The notes: generated by a model from the letters alone, not told the origin. A stretch of DNA of 40,075 nucleotides from Candidatus Gastranaerophilales bacterium (GCA_944325665.1 CALVAY010000016.1:1-40075), one strand, 5' to 3'; shown: positions 24,386 to 32,970, counted from the first letter of the stretch. A program made the numbers and translations.

Positions 24386-25338
24386 TTAATATTTTCTTCC
24401 AAATACTTGCAAATAACACCTGCTACCCTTGCAGGAATTGCTCCTTCTTGAGAATTTTTCGTGTTTAGAATGAATTCACGAATATTCGGACGCTCATTTC
24501 TAATCATATTAGAAATTTCTTCTTTGTCCGAATTTTTAACAATTTTACATACTTTTTTGCACACTCTTTCATAAGACATATTAACCGGCTCCGGTAAAGC
24601 TTGCTTAATTTCGCTTAAGCAACGCTGAGTAATTTTTTTATCGACCTTTGAAGCTAAATCATCCATAGAAATATATTGGAATAATACCTCACGCTCTGGC
24701 GGGTTGAACTTATTCAAAATTGCGTTAATTTTCTTCTCGGGAAAATTTTTAATTAAAAGTGCCAAAGATGCCAACTTAAGAATTTTAGCATCGCTTATGC
24801 CGGCACCAACTTCTTGTGCGGCCTCTTTTTCGGCTTCAACCTGTGCCATTGCATCGATATTTGACTGATTAAGCGCGTTTTGCTCAGCAGTTTCATCCAA
24901 AACGCCTTTTTTCTTTAAGTCGTCCAAAGCTTGCTTAAAGCAAACATTAACGTGGTGCTCAACAAGAGGAATGATTTGCTCTTGCGGCATTCTTTTAATT
25001 ACCGCCTGTTTTGCTATTTCAAAAACGGTAAAAGCTACCCTCTGCAATATCCCTTCTCTTAAAGAGGGGTCAATTTTTGAGCGTATAAGGTCAATTGACT
25101 TATGGAAAGACCATTCGCCAATAAACTGCGTAACTAAAGATGCTTGAGCATTATCCAAATTAATGGTTTCATCTTTTACTAAAGCATCGCCTGATAAAAA
25201 GCAGAATTTATAGACAATATCTACTACAAATTTTTTATCTTCGGGGCCAATATCTTGTGGCACGACCTGACTGGCTTGCGAAGCAAGGTTTTTCGCAAAC
25301 TCCTTATGGTCAAATCCTTCTATTTTTCTTTCTGCCAT
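24382..25338 (-). CDS. FliG-like switch protein, divergent
   Basis: Its position between fliF and fliH is that of fliG, whose product links the MS ring to the rotor and takes torque from the stator. The 318 residues are close to FliG length. Residues about 195-260 (LASLALLIKNFPEKKINAIL, then FNPPEREVLFQYIS) fit the armadillo-like FliG repeat. Residues about 265-300 (VCKIVKNSDKEEISNMIRNE) resemble the start of FliG's C-terminal region. The EHPQ motif and the charged torque helix of standard FliG are not recognisable, so the call rests partly on gene order. It shares a 4-base overlap with fliH and starts 19 bases after fliF. If it is not the motor FliG, a second copy should exist elsewhere in the genome. 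Confidence 0.6.
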   Translation of the reverse strand: MAERKIEGFDHKEFAKNLASQASQVVPQDIGPEDKKFVVDIVYKFCFLSGDALVKDETINLDNAQASLVTQFIGEWSFHKSIDLIRSKIDPSLREGILQRVAFTVFEIAKQAVIKRMPQEQIIPLVEHHVNVCFKQALDDLKKKGVLDETAEQNALNQSNIDAMAQVEAEKEAAQEVGAGISDAKILKLASLALLIKNFPEKKINAILNKFNPPEREVLFQYISMDDLASKVDKKITQRCLSEIKQALPEPVNMSYERVCKKVCKIVKNSDKEEISNMIRNERPNIREFILNTKNSQEGAIPARVAGVICKYLEENIK

Positions 25339-25357
25339 CTCTCCCCTTTTAGCTTGT

Positions 25358-27073
25358 TTATGTGCTTTCTATCCAGCTTTTTAATTTTTCTGCTGCTTCA
25401 TCTTCGTCTAAATCATCAAAATCCATGCTCAATTCATCTAAAACATCATTTATATTGCTATTATCTTGAATTGGCTGCTGCACTTGTTGTTGCTGATAAT
25501 TTTGCGCTTGCGCCTGAGCCTGAGCAATTGCTGCGGCATGAAGATTTTGCTGTTCAATTAAATTTTGCGCCATTTGAGCTTGTTTTTGAATAAGCTCTGC
25601 CGCTTTCATGTTTACATCATTTATTTGTTTTTCTTGCTCTTGTGCTTTTTTCCTTAGAAGCATAAGCTCTTCCTCTTGTCTTTGAGCTTCTTTTCTAACT
25701 TTTTGAGCAATATGTTTTAAGCCAAAACCAAGCCCGCACAATAAAATTGCACCAACTACCCACCAAGGATTGCCTGATTCTTCAGGCTTCGGAAGGTTAG
25801 GACCTTGATCAGGTGCTAAAAGAGGGCTGTTTGACTCAACAAACGCTATTGAAACGTTTTCAGGGTCAACCTTCGGACTTGCAGCGTGAGCAATTAAGGT
25901 TTTTAGCTCATTAATTGTCATACTCATAGGCACAGAAGATTCTTCCAATGAAACCGCAATTGAAATTTCTTCTATTACACCGGCTTTCATATACTCGTTA
26001 ACTTGAGTTTTTGTAACTCCGTATTGAGTTTCTTGCGCCTGACGAACATATTTTCTGTCTTGCGAAGAGTTTGAACCGCTGTTTGGAACACCGAAAGGCA
26101 AATATGTACTTACGGCGTTTGTTGCTGAGTTTACATCAGTTGTATTATCACCCAATTTTTCGGTGAAATTTTGCTCATTCACCGCTGTTTTTTGATTCGG
26201 GTCATATATTATACTTGTTTTTTCAACAGGCGCTTGAGTTAAGAATGTTGAAACGGTAACAACATAGTTGCCTTTGCCTACAAGCCTGTCTAATTGAGAT
26301 GCAACTTTTGATTGCATATACTTATCATTTTCTTCAATTTTTGATAAAGCATCGTCTGACGCGCCGATTATACTGTTATATACAGTTCCGTTTGTATCGG
26401 TTATTGAAATATTGCTTGACTCAAGACCTTGTACAGCGCCTAAAAGCAAGTTTGTAATTGCTTTTACCTTCATATTATCAAGGCGCTCGCCTGATGGAAT
26501 TGTTACCTGAACAGTTGCGGTAATAGGCTTTTGCTGAGATGCAAAAAATGTTTGTTCAGGAATTGAAATAAACACTTGAGCGTTTTCAATAGGAGGGATT
26601 TTTCTTATCAAACGGGATAATTCGCCATTTATTGCACGGACAAGACGAATTTTTTTATCGTCTTTTGTTGAGGTGAAATCGCCCTTATCGAAAATTTCAA
26701 GCCCCGTATGCTCGTCAATAAGGCCTGATTTTACAATAGCCAAAAGTGCTCTATCGCGCTCTGACATAGTGTAGTCAACAAGGAAAACGGTAGATTTTGT
26801 ACCATCTACTTTTCTTTGAGCGTGGATACCTTCGCGCGCCAAAAGTGCTTGTACCTCTAATGCTTGGCCGATTTTATCCGTTGTAAACAAATCAAGAGGT
26901 TCTTTTATAACCTTTTCTTTAACAACCTGATTATCTTGATTTTTACCTGATGAGGAAATAACAGCGCCCAAAGTTATGGTGAAAACCAGAACCACAATGA
27001 CGATTCCGGCAATTATCCCATAAAATAAAGGTTTATTTTCTAGTATTTTCTTAAAATCCATAACTTTATACAA
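25358..27073 (-). CDS. fliF: Flagellar MS-ring protein FliF
   Basis: It forms the MS ring in the inner membrane, the base on which the flagellum is built. A first membrane span (about 18-40, GIIAGIVIVVLVFTITLGAV) precedes the YscJ/FliF ring domains, with hallmarks ALLAREGI, AQVFISIPEQTFF and SGERLDNMKVKAITNLL. A second span (about 435-450, WWVVGAILLCGLGFG) precedes a Gln/Ala-rich cytoplasmic tail. The last acidic stretch, LDEDEAAEKLKSWI, matches the FliG-binding end. The 571 residues are normal. The listed start is a TTG; the ATG at 27059-27061 is 4 codons later and equally possible, and neither has a good ribosome site. A hairpin and TATAAT lie upstream. Confidence 0.94.
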   Translation of the reverse strand: MYKVMDFKKILENKPLFYGIIAGIVIVVLVFTITLGAVISSSGKNQDNQVVKEKVIKEPLDLFTTDKIGQALEVQALLAREGIHAQRKVDGTKSTVFLVDYTMSERDRALLAIVKSGLIDEHTGLEIFDKGDFTSTKDDKKIRLVRAINGELSRLIRKIPPIENAQVFISIPEQTFFASQQKPITATVQVTIPSGERLDNMKVKAITNLLLGAVQGLESSNISITDTNGTVYNSIIGASDDALSKIEENDKYMQSKVASQLDRLVGKGNYVVTVSTFLTQAPVEKTSIIYDPNQKTAVNEQNFTEKLGDNTTDVNSATNAVSTYLPFGVPNSGSNSSQDRKYVRQAQETQYGVTKTQVNEYMKAGVIEEISIAVSLEESSVPMSMTINELKTLIAHAASPKVDPENVSIAFVESNSPLLAPDQGPNLPKPEESGNPWWVVGAILLCGLGFGLKHIAQKVRKEAQRQEEELMLLRKKAQEQEKQINDVNMKAAELIQKQAQMAQNLIEQQNLHAAAIAQAQAQAQNYQQQQVQQPIQDNSNINDVLDELSMDFDDLDEDEAAEKLKSWIEST

Positions 27074-27096
27074 CAGGCGATAGTACTACACAATTA

Positions 27097-27122
27097 ATTA
27101 TACTATTAATTTTATTAATAGT
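27097..27122 (-). promoter_or_regulatory. Hairpin and possible internal promoter between fliE and fliF
   Basis: A perfect 9-bp inverted repeat (ACTATTAAT / ATTAATAGT, 27102-27110 and 27114-27122) overlaps a TATAAT on the minus strand (27097-27102). It could adjust the fliF level or mark a secondary promoter. No -35 box is clear. Confidence 0.35.
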
Positions 27123-27127
27123 TAACG

Positions 27128-27460
27128 CTATATCTGAATTTGCATGATTTTTTCATACGTTTGGACGACTTTTCCGACAGCGGTTGTTGCAATGTTTACA
27201 TTAATTTCCGATTTTGCAATCGCTGCCATAACATCATGAACATCAGCCTTACCAAGCATTAAGTCTTGAGTTAACTGCTCGGGAGCATTAACCTCGGTAT
27301 TAAGATGCTCTACAAGCCCTGTTAAAATACCGTTAAAGTCGGTTGTTTCGGGTTTTTCAATGTTATCAAGACGAACTGACCTGATTGAACCGGGTGCATC
27401 AAGCTTTGTTGGCTCAATTCGCTCAAATAAATTGATTTTTGGTGAAACTCCATTTGACAT
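27128..27460 (-). CDS. fliE: Flagellar basal-body protein FliE
   Basis: A small periplasmic protein at the junction between the MS ring and the rod. The 110 residues end in the family motif: GKADVHDVMAAIAKSEIN, then VGKVVQTYEKIMQIQI, close to the usual eKA...ayqeIMrMqv. The N-terminal half is variable, as in other FliE proteins. It lies next to fliF, its usual partner, and 16 bases after the transglycosylase gene. An AGGATAAT site precedes the ATG. Confidence 0.9.
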   Translation of the reverse strand: MSNGVSPKINLFERIEPTKLDAPGSIRSVRLDNIEKPETTDFNGILTGLVEHLNTEVNAPEQLTQDLMLGKADVHDVMAAIAKSEINVNIATTAVGKVVQTYEKIMQIQI

Positions 27461-27476
27461 TTATATTATCCTCATA

Positions 27477-28100
27477 TTACAGATATTGACTTAAAATTGA
27501 ACGGACGTAATTCTGCGTTTCTTTGTAAGGCGGGACTCCGTTATATTTTTTTACCGCATTTGGCCCTGCGTTATATGCCGCAAGGGCTAAAATCGTATTC
27601 CCGTTAAACCTGTCCAACATAGATTTTAAATATTTCACACCGCCTTCTACGTTTTGAACAGGATCAAGAGGATTTTTAACCCCCAAGCCCTCGGCAGTTG
27701 CGGGCATAAGCTGCATTAGGCCCAATGCTCCCGCATGAGATTTTGCATTCGGGTTAAAACCTGATTCTTGTTTAACTAAAGCCCTTACCAGCTTTTCGTC
27801 TATTCCGTATTTTCTTGCAGTTCTATCTATTAAATCTAAAATTTGGTCTTTTGTGTAATTAACCCGTCTTGAAAGAGCTCCAAAGGGTATTTCAGGCGGC
27901 TTATCCACACTAAAGACCGTACCGTTTTCTTCTTTTGTAACCTTTAAAACTTCATTAAAGGGTTTAACGGTAGTTACTTCGGTGTCTTTTTTGGGGGTAG
28001 GATAAAGCGAATCAATATAAGAATTAAGCTGCGAGGCACGCATTTTTGCTTGTGCTTCACCGCTTGAATTAATATAAGATTGTATTTTAGGATTAAACAT
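27477..28100 (-). CDS. SLT-family lytic transglycosylase, first gene of the flagellar cluster
   Basis: A peptidoglycan-cleaving transglycosylase that probably opens the wall for the flagellar rod. From the ATG at 28098-28100 it has 207 residues: a polar N-terminal region without a signal peptide (1-85), then an SLT domain (about 90-207). The catalytic glutamate is Glu112 in VKQESGFNP, and the other signatures [13 protein letters not shown] and [13 protein letters not shown] are intact. Lacking a signal peptide, it may leave by the flagellar export gate, as the FlgJ hydrolase does; that is inference. A GTG at 28115 would add five residues. The ATG is favoured by AGGGGGTGAT upstream, which complements the 16S rRNA end, though its spacing is somewhat long. 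Confidence 0.9.
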   Translation of the reverse strand: MFNPKIQSYINSSGEAQAKMRASQLNSYIDSLYPTPKKDTEVTTVKPFNEVLKVTKEENGTVFSVDKPPEIPFGALSRRVNYTKDQILDLIDRTARKYGIDEKLVRALVKQESGFNPNAKSHAGALGLMQLMPATAEGLGVKNPLDPVQNVEGGVKYLKSMLDRFNGNTILALAAYNAGPNAVKKYNGVPPYKETQNYVRSILSQYL

Positions 28101-28104
28101 TGTG

Positions 28105-28184
28105 TGAGAAATCACCCCCTGAATTGAGTAACGACACTAACAAATTTCACTTCAACAAAAATTTAATTTTTTAGTGATTTCTCA
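28105..28184. promoter_or_regulatory. Separated inverted repeat at the head of the flagellar cluster
   Basis: TGAGAAATCAC (28105-28115) and GTGATTTCTCA (28174-28184) are exact reverse complements, 58 bases apart. One arm covers the start region of the transglycosylase gene, and the other lies where its promoter would be. A two-site operator or an mRNA structure is possible. No sigma-28 or sigma-54 box is recognised. Confidence 0.4.
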
Positions 28185-28218
28185 TACAAATTAATGATAA
28201 ATTTTAAAAAGTCATGGT

Positions 28219-29727
28219 TTAAGCGGGATTATAGTTGTATGCCCAAGCAAATTTTTCACTTACTTGATTTCTATAATTACGCTCAACTGCCCCATTTGCA
28301 AAAAGGTTATCGTAATGGCTTTTTGGTGTTCCGTCTGAGGAGAAATTACGGTTTTCAAGCATTAATTGGTGAGTGTTTGTACTGTAATTTAAAGGGAACA
28401 GGTCATGCATTTGCATAAAGGACGGAAGCTTGTCTTGTGAGCTTGAATAACCAAATAAAGCACTGTTTATCTTGTTCATTCTCTCACTATAACAAATCAA
28501 ACCTTCATCATTATCATCAGATACAACAGGGCCCCAAGCAAAATCTTGGCACCAAGCTTGTGAGCGGGCAGAACCCTTAACCTCATCAACGCTGTTTGCG
28601 CTCATTTGGCTTGCACCGGCCGTAACGCCCATGTTTTTATATCTCATAGAATCGCCTTCAGCTTTTTCGCCTGAAAAGCTTATATCGCTTCTTCCAGTGC
28701 GTCTTCTGACTTCAGCTAAAATATATGCCATCTGATCATAACTTGGTACAGCACCGACACCGGCGTAATGACCCCAGTCGTAGCCGCCTACGTGTTTTAG
28801 CGAATCAAAGAAGATGCCGTCAAACCCAAGCTCAATACCTTTGCAGCAAGCGATTATAAAAGCTTCAACGTGATCAGGGTTATTCCATCTGAATTGTCCC
28901 GAATCACCAAGTTTAATTTGATCTTCGGAAATCAACATTCTAAAAGAAGTTTTAAAGCCGCGTAAGTGAGCAAGGTCATTAAACGCCTTGATTTGTTCTT
29001 CAGGCGTAAAGACTTTATTGCCCACTTTAACCCAGCCTATATTATCAGAGGCACGTTCATATTCAAGTTTGATACCGTAGAGGGAGTTTTCTCCGTTATT
29101 ATTCCAACCGTCCCCCCATATGTTGGGATAAAGCTGCGATACCAAAAGGCAATTCGCCCATTTGTCATGAGATGGGGGAATTGCGGGGAGTAATTTGATT
29201 GCACCTAAGATGCCGCTATTAGTTCTATCGCCGTGCATTTCGGCTATTGCACGGTTGTTGATTTCAATATAGTTTGCATGTCTGCCCCAGTTATCACCGT
29301 AGTTTGGGGTTTTGATGTCTGTCGGGATATAATCGGGCATATTATCGCCATAAACCAAGGTCAAATTTGAATTTATAGCATCTTTTAATGAACGATTTAA
29401 CAATTCTGAGGGAGCAACCCCTGCAACCCACTTTTTGTCGGGTCTGTTAACTCCGTAGTATAAATTATCCTGTGTCCAATGATCAACTTTAAGCTTTGAA
29501 CCTCTTGAAGATTGAGCATAAAGGTCTTGAGCAGGAGTTTTTACTACTTGGGCCTTTTTCTTTCTGCCCACAAAATTGATTTTAGCACCGTAAATATTGC
29601 CTAATGGAAGCTGAGCATAATTTGTTACATTAAATTCGGTCTTTTTTTGCTCTTGCGGCTTAACTTTTGAACCGAATGAAACAGTTCCTAAATTTAATTG
29701 ATTAACACCTGAAATTTTGTTTATCAT
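28219..29727 (-). CDS. Putative glycoside-hydrolase-like (TIM-barrel) protein, unrecognised family
   Basis: A 502-residue protein that I cannot place in a named family. Its core suggests a carbohydrate-acting (beta/alpha)8 barrel. The segments GFKTSFRMLISEDQ, VEAFIIACCKGIELGFDGIFFDSLKH and SDISFSGEKAEGD fall at successive strand ends. Asp303 and Asp308 lie in GFDGIFFDS, like the acid of amylase-type enzymes, and Glu in SGEKAEG could be a second catalytic residue. Trp-, Asn- and Tyr-rich loops (WGDGWNNNGENSLY) fit sugar binding. There is no signal peptide. The N-terminus (MINKISGVNQLNLGTVSFGS, then INFVGRKKK) resembles the short polar head of the protein at 460-1323. AAGGAG precedes the ATG. 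It is a single gene, divergent from coaD. Confidence 0.7.
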   Translation of the reverse strand: MINKISGVNQLNLGTVSFGSKVKPQEQKKTEFNVTNYAQLPLGNIYGAKINFVGRKKKAQVVKTPAQDLYAQSSRGSKLKVDHWTQDNLYYGVNRPDKKWVAGVAPSELLNRSLKDAINSNLTLVYGDNMPDYIPTDIKTPNYGDNWGRHANYIEINNRAIAEMHGDRTNSGILGAIKLLPAIPPSHDKWANCLLVSQLYPNIWGDGWNNNGENSLYGIKLEYERASDNIGWVKVGNKVFTPEEQIKAFNDLAHLRGFKTSFRMLISEDQIKLGDSGQFRWNNPDHVEAFIIACCKGIELGFDGIFFDSLKHVGGYDWGHYAGVGAVPSYDQMAYILAEVRRRTGRSDISFSGEKAEGDSMRYKNMGVTAGASQMSANSVDEVKGSARSQAWCQDFAWGPVVSDDNDEGLICYSERMNKINSALFGYSSSQDKLPSFMQMHDLFPLNYSTNTHQLMLENRNFSSDGTPKSHYDNLFANGAVERNYRNQVSEKFAWAYNYNPA

Positions 29728-29833
29728 ATTTCACTCCTTAGGCTCTTATACAAAGTCTATCAAGCTCAAAAATTGACTTTTTAGAAAAAATGTAACAAAA
29801 AATTTACAAAAGCAAAAAGCAAGCCAAATGCAT

Positions 29834-29861
29834 TTGAACATAAAAATTTTTAAAATATAAT
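29834..29861 (+). promoter_or_regulatory. Promoter giving a leaderless coaD mRNA
   Basis: TTGAAC (29834-29839), a 16-base spacer, then TATAAT (29856-29861). The GTG start codon of coaD at 29868 is exactly 6 bases after the -10 box, so transcription should begin on it. No ribosome site is present. Confidence 0.7.
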
Positions 29862-29867
29862 ATCCAT

Positions 29868-30371
29868 GTGAGAAATGATCCTCAAAATTTAAGAACAGCA
29901 ATTTACCCCGGCAGCTTTGACCCCATTACAAAAGGGCATTTAGATGTTCTTGAAAGAGCCTCTAAAATGTTTGATCGGGTTATAATTGCAGTGCTGAAAA
30001 ATTCCTCCAAAAAGTCCTTTCTGCCTGTTTCAGACAGAGTTAAACTTATACAAGAATGTACAAGTGAACTTAAAAACGTAGAAGTTGACAGTTTTGAAGG
30101 TTTGACAGTTGAATATGCTCAATCAAAAGGAGCGCATTTCTTAATTCGAGGGCTAAGGGCAGTGAGTGATTTTGAATATGAATTACAATTATGTCAAACA
30201 AACTCTGCGATTGCTCCCGACATCGACACGGTTTTCCTTACCACAAAGCCAAAATACAATTTCATTTCTTCAAGTATTGTGAAAGAGTTGTCTGATTTTG
30301 GTACAGATGTATCAAAATTTGTTCCAAAAAGTGTGGTAGAATATTTACAAAGACAAAAGAAAGGTAAATAA
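29868..30371 (+). CDS. coaD: Phosphopantetheine adenylyltransferase
   Basis: It catalyses the penultimate step of coenzyme A synthesis, joining AMP to 4'-phosphopantetheine. The 167 residues match the family. The nucleotidyl-transferase motif is PGSFDPITKGH near 14-24, with the T/HxGH signature TKGH. Further motifs are LIRGLRAVSDFEYE near 92-105 and ISSSIVKEL near the C-terminus. The start is GTG: the ATG two bases upstream is out of frame and runs at once into a stop. There is no Shine-Dalgarno. The next gene, encoding a coiled-coil protein, begins 7 bases after the stop codon, so the two form an operon ending at the terminator at 30952-30974. Confidence 0.95.
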   Translation: MRNDPQNLRTAIYPGSFDPITKGHLDVLERASKMFDRVIIAVLKNSSKKSFLPVSDRVKLIQECTSELKNVEVDSFEGLTVEYAQSKGAHFLIRGLRAVSDFEYELQLCQTNSAIAPDIDTVFLTTKPKYNFISSSIVKELSDFGTDVSKFVPKSVVEYLQRQKKGK

Positions 30372-30377
30372 AATAAA

Positions 30378-30944
30378 ATGTCTCAATCAGAAGAAAAAAT
30401 GTATGACTTAATAGACAGGCTAAATCAGCTCTGGGAAACAGGTTTCCATATTCTTCCCCCTCTGATTGTGGTCAAAAGTCAAGAATTATCAAGAATTATT
30501 TCAAGCTTCCCTGATGCTATTTCAAATGAAATCAGAGATGCTCACGTTATATTAAGAAAAAAAGATGATATTATTCAAGATGCCAAAATGAAGGCAGAAA
30601 GAATAATTACCGAAGCAGAAAACGAAAGACACAGATTTTTAAACGAATCAAGTCTTAACAAAGCCGTTGAAGAACGTGCAAGAGAAATTAGAGAACAAGT
30701 AATAAAAGAGTGCGAAGCAATTAAGATGAAAGCTTTTAACGAAGCTGAAAGCACTCGTCTTGCAGCACAAGAAGAAGCAATCAAAATCAAAGAAGGTGCT
30801 CAAAGATTAGCTCAAGAAATTCTAAACAAGCTTGATGGCGATTTAAAGCAGCTTTATCAGGTCGTTGCAACAAATCAGCAATATTTGGCTGATATGCAAT
30901 ATCAAAACTCACAGCTTTCTTCAAATTACGAAAAAAGAAATTAA
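30378..30944 (+). CDS. Coiled-coil protein (DivIVA/Cdv3- or AtpF-like)
   Basis: A 188-residue protein of uncertain function. A globular or helical head (1-50, with HILPPLIVVKSQEL) is followed by a long Ala/Glu/Lys-rich coiled coil (about 50-165; e.g. KMKAERIITEAENERHR, AFNEAESTRLAAQEEAIKIKE) and a short polar tail. The repeated Ala-Glu pattern resembles DivIVA-type division proteins and the b subunit of ATP synthase. There is no membrane span, which argues against AtpF. A role in cell division or polarity is inference. The ATG follows a purine-rich stretch 7 bases after coaD, so the genes are co-transcribed. The unit ends at a strong hairpin. Confidence 0.75.
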   Translation: MSQSEEKMYDLIDRLNQLWETGFHILPPLIVVKSQELSRIISSFPDAISNEIRDAHVILRKKDDIIQDAKMKAERIITEAENERHRFLNESSLNKAVEERAREIREQVIKECEAIKMKAFNEAESTRLAAQEEAIKIKEGAQRLAQEILNKLDGDLKQLYQVVATNQQYLADMQYQNSQLSSNYEKRN

Positions 30945-30951
30945 AAATTAA

Positions 30952-30974
30952 AAAAGCCGCTTCAAGCGGCTTTT
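30952..30974. terminator. Bidirectional intrinsic terminator
   Basis: AAAA-GCCGCT-TCA-AGCGGC-TTTT: a GC-rich 6-bp stem extended by A-T pairs, with A-run and T-run on either side. It separates the coaD operon from the convergent gene ending at 30978. Confidence 0.85.
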
Positions 30975-30977
30975 AAA

Positions 30978-32345
30978 TTATTTAGCACCTGTCTTAGGTT
31001 GTGCTTCAAGTATCTTGGGCAAAGATTTTTTTTCAATCAATTCATAAGGAATACTCATTTTATCTTCCTTTGCAATTTTTAAGTACTCTTTTATTTTGTC
31101 ATAGAAAAACTGCCTTTCTTTTGCAGTTTCTGCGGTATTATGTGCCACACCGGCAGAGTCAATCCAAAATCCATAACTAAAACTGCCGGGACCATTTAGA
31201 TCACCACCAACTACTTTAAACACTTTAAGATCTTCAATTAATACTCCATTTTCATAATACGGGAGCGCGATATCTATTATTTCTCGAATATCGGCGCCAT
31301 TGCCAACTTGGCGCACAAAATTATAGCTTAAACTCTTTCCAAGCAAGCACTTATCTGCAGAATAAGTTAGTTCATTTTTCGGGCTATATATAGTAACTTT
31401 TTTTACACCACTTACGCAGTCCTCATACTTAAGTGCAGGCAAATCAATATCATAACCCTCTTTAGCAAATATCTCTTGGTCGTTGCGCAATTTTTTCACA
31501 TTTTCAACAGGTATAATACCTAACTCTCTTACTTTTCTGCTTCCATCCGGATAATAATCGGTGCAATATCTTGCTTCTTGGTACTCTCTTACTACCTTGC
31601 CGTCTTTATCAAAAATTTTTGCCTCAGCTATCTCAGGAGCACTATATTCACTGCCACTAAATTTAGTTTTTGCCGCAATTCTTCCGTCAACAAAATCGCT
31701 AGCTTCCATAAAATACATCGTTCCGTCAAAAGATTCTCTTTTAACGCTGCGTGATACCTTTGCATTTTTATCGTAAAAATGGCATACATCTTCTACAATT
31801 TCGCCATTTTCATTATATTTAGATATAAGCGTAGCTTCGTTTCTGGTGAATTTTTTTGCTTCATCCCTAAAATATTTATTAATATCAGAGGGACTTTCGT
31901 ATTTTTTATATAATTTTCCATCAACAATTGATTCTGTTATAAAGCCGTTTTGATATTTTAACTCAATTTTTTGCCCTTTTGTATTCGCCGTTTTTAAGAC
32001 ACCGCTAAAACCTGAACCTTCGGAAGTAAGAGCCTTTCCACCCTTCAATTTCACATCTTCCATAGATTTTCCTGTGTTATCAAAGAATTTTTTTACTCCT
32101 TTTTGAAAATCATCCAAGGCAGAATTTTTTCTTGTTTTCATATATATCGCAATACCGACGGCACCTGCACCTATTACCGCAAGTCCTGCAAGAGCAGCTT
32201 TCAATTTATTTTCATTAGTTTTTTCTGCATCTGTCTCTGATACAGTGTTTGTTTTGGAAGCAGATTGCGCATCCTGCGTTGAATCTGTTTTTATTGCTCC
32301 TGAAGTATAACCATAGCCTGAAGTTAATTTTGAAAATGTTTCCAT
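30978..32345 (-). CDS. Membrane-anchored protein of unknown function, paralogue A
   Basis: A 455-residue protein with a Ser/Thr-rich N-terminal tail (1-47), one hydrophobic span (about 48-70, LKAALAGLAVIGAGAVGIAIYM), then basic MKTRK and a long polar domain. This domain opens with DDFQKGVKKFFD, followed by GSGFSGVLKTANTKGQKIEL and GFITESIVDGKLYKKYES. Strand-turn units such as YNENGEIVEDV, FDKDGKVVREY and YPDGSRKVREL follow, resembling the MORN-like repeats of YwqK-type proteins. Its neighbour at 32971-34281 has the same design and is clearly a paralogue. There is no signal peptide, and the basic residues after the span suggest a cytoplasmic C-terminal domain, but secretion by another route is possible. 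GGGA precedes the ATG. Confidence 0.78.
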   Translation of the reverse strand: METFSKLTSGYGYTSGAIKTDSTQDAQSASKTNTVSETDAEKTNENKLKAALAGLAVIGAGAVGIAIYMKTRKNSALDDFQKGVKKFFDNTGKSMEDVKLKGGKALTSEGSGFSGVLKTANTKGQKIELKYQNGFITESIVDGKLYKKYESPSDINKYFRDEAKKFTRNEATLISKYNENGEIVEDVCHFYDKNAKVSRSVKRESFDGTMYFMEASDFVDGRIAAKTKFSGSEYSAPEIAEAKIFDKDGKVVREYQEARYCTDYYPDGSRKVRELGIIPVENVKKLRNDQEIFAKEGYDIDLPALKYEDCVSGVKKVTIYSPKNELTYSADKCLLGKSLSYNFVRQVGNGADIREIIDIALPYYENGVLIEDLKVFKVVGGDLNGPGSFSYGFWIDSAGVAHNTAETAKERQFFYDKIKEYLKIAKEDKMSIPYELIEKKSLPKILEAQPKTGAK

Positions 32346-32432
32346 ATTTCCCTTGTAATTCCAATGCCTATATCCATATAAAAACCGTAAAACAAAAAAA
32401 GTTGCCCGATTTACAAGGATATTTATACATGC

Positions 32433-32897
32433 TTATTTAGCATTTAAGAACTTTTGAACCGTTGTTCCAAGGCTTTCTTCTTTAACCTTCCAGCCGTTTG
32501 GGGTTTTTGTAACTATAAAATATGCACTAAGACCTGTTTTATCGTTTCTTGGTATTCTTGTTGCAGTTATTTTATAGTCATTGCCTACTTTTGTGAATTT
32601 TTTATTTATGTATGTATTTTTATATTTTACTGTTTTTGCAATAACCGCACCTTTGCTTAATTCGGACAAATAGCGGTCAAAGGGTATTATAACGCTTTGT
32701 TTTGTTCCATCGGGCTTATAGACAACACGTACAATTTTTGCATTATTAACATAATAATTTGGCAAATTTGTAGAATACGTATTTGCAGCATTTACAAAGC
32801 TGTCAAAAAATTGCTGAACCTCTTGAACTTCATCCGCCCAAGCAGCAAAAGTGAACCCTAAAAGCAAAGCTAAACTTAATATTAGTTTTTTAAACAT
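32433..32897 (-). CDS. Small secreted protein, possibly NTF2-like
   Basis: A 154-residue exported protein of unknown function. A clear signal peptide (1-21, cut after AAWA) is followed by one domain with an initial helix pair (VQQFFDSFVNAANTYS) and later strands (KIVRVVYKPDG, KITATRI, AYFIVTKTPNGWKVKEESL). The helix-then-curved-sheet order, with a closing 'NGWKV' strand, resembles NTF2-like/SnoaL folds, but no ligand residues are evident. A strong AGGAG site precedes the ATG. It sits between the two paralogous membrane-anchored genes on the same strand, with 73 bases to the next upstream gene, and may act with them in the envelope. Confidence 0.78.
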   Translation of the reverse strand: MFKKLILSLALLLGFTFAAWADEVQEVQQFFDSFVNAANTYSTNLPNYYVNNAKIVRVVYKPDGTKQSVIIPFDRYLSELSKGAVIAKTVKYKNTYINKKFTKVGNDYKITATRIPRNDKTGLSAYFIVTKTPNGWKVKEESLGTTVQKFLNAK

Positions 32898-32970
32898 ATT
32901 TCACTCCTAATTTTCTTACAAATATTTTATCATTAAATTCATTTATAAGAAATAGCCTTTAGGAGAATAG

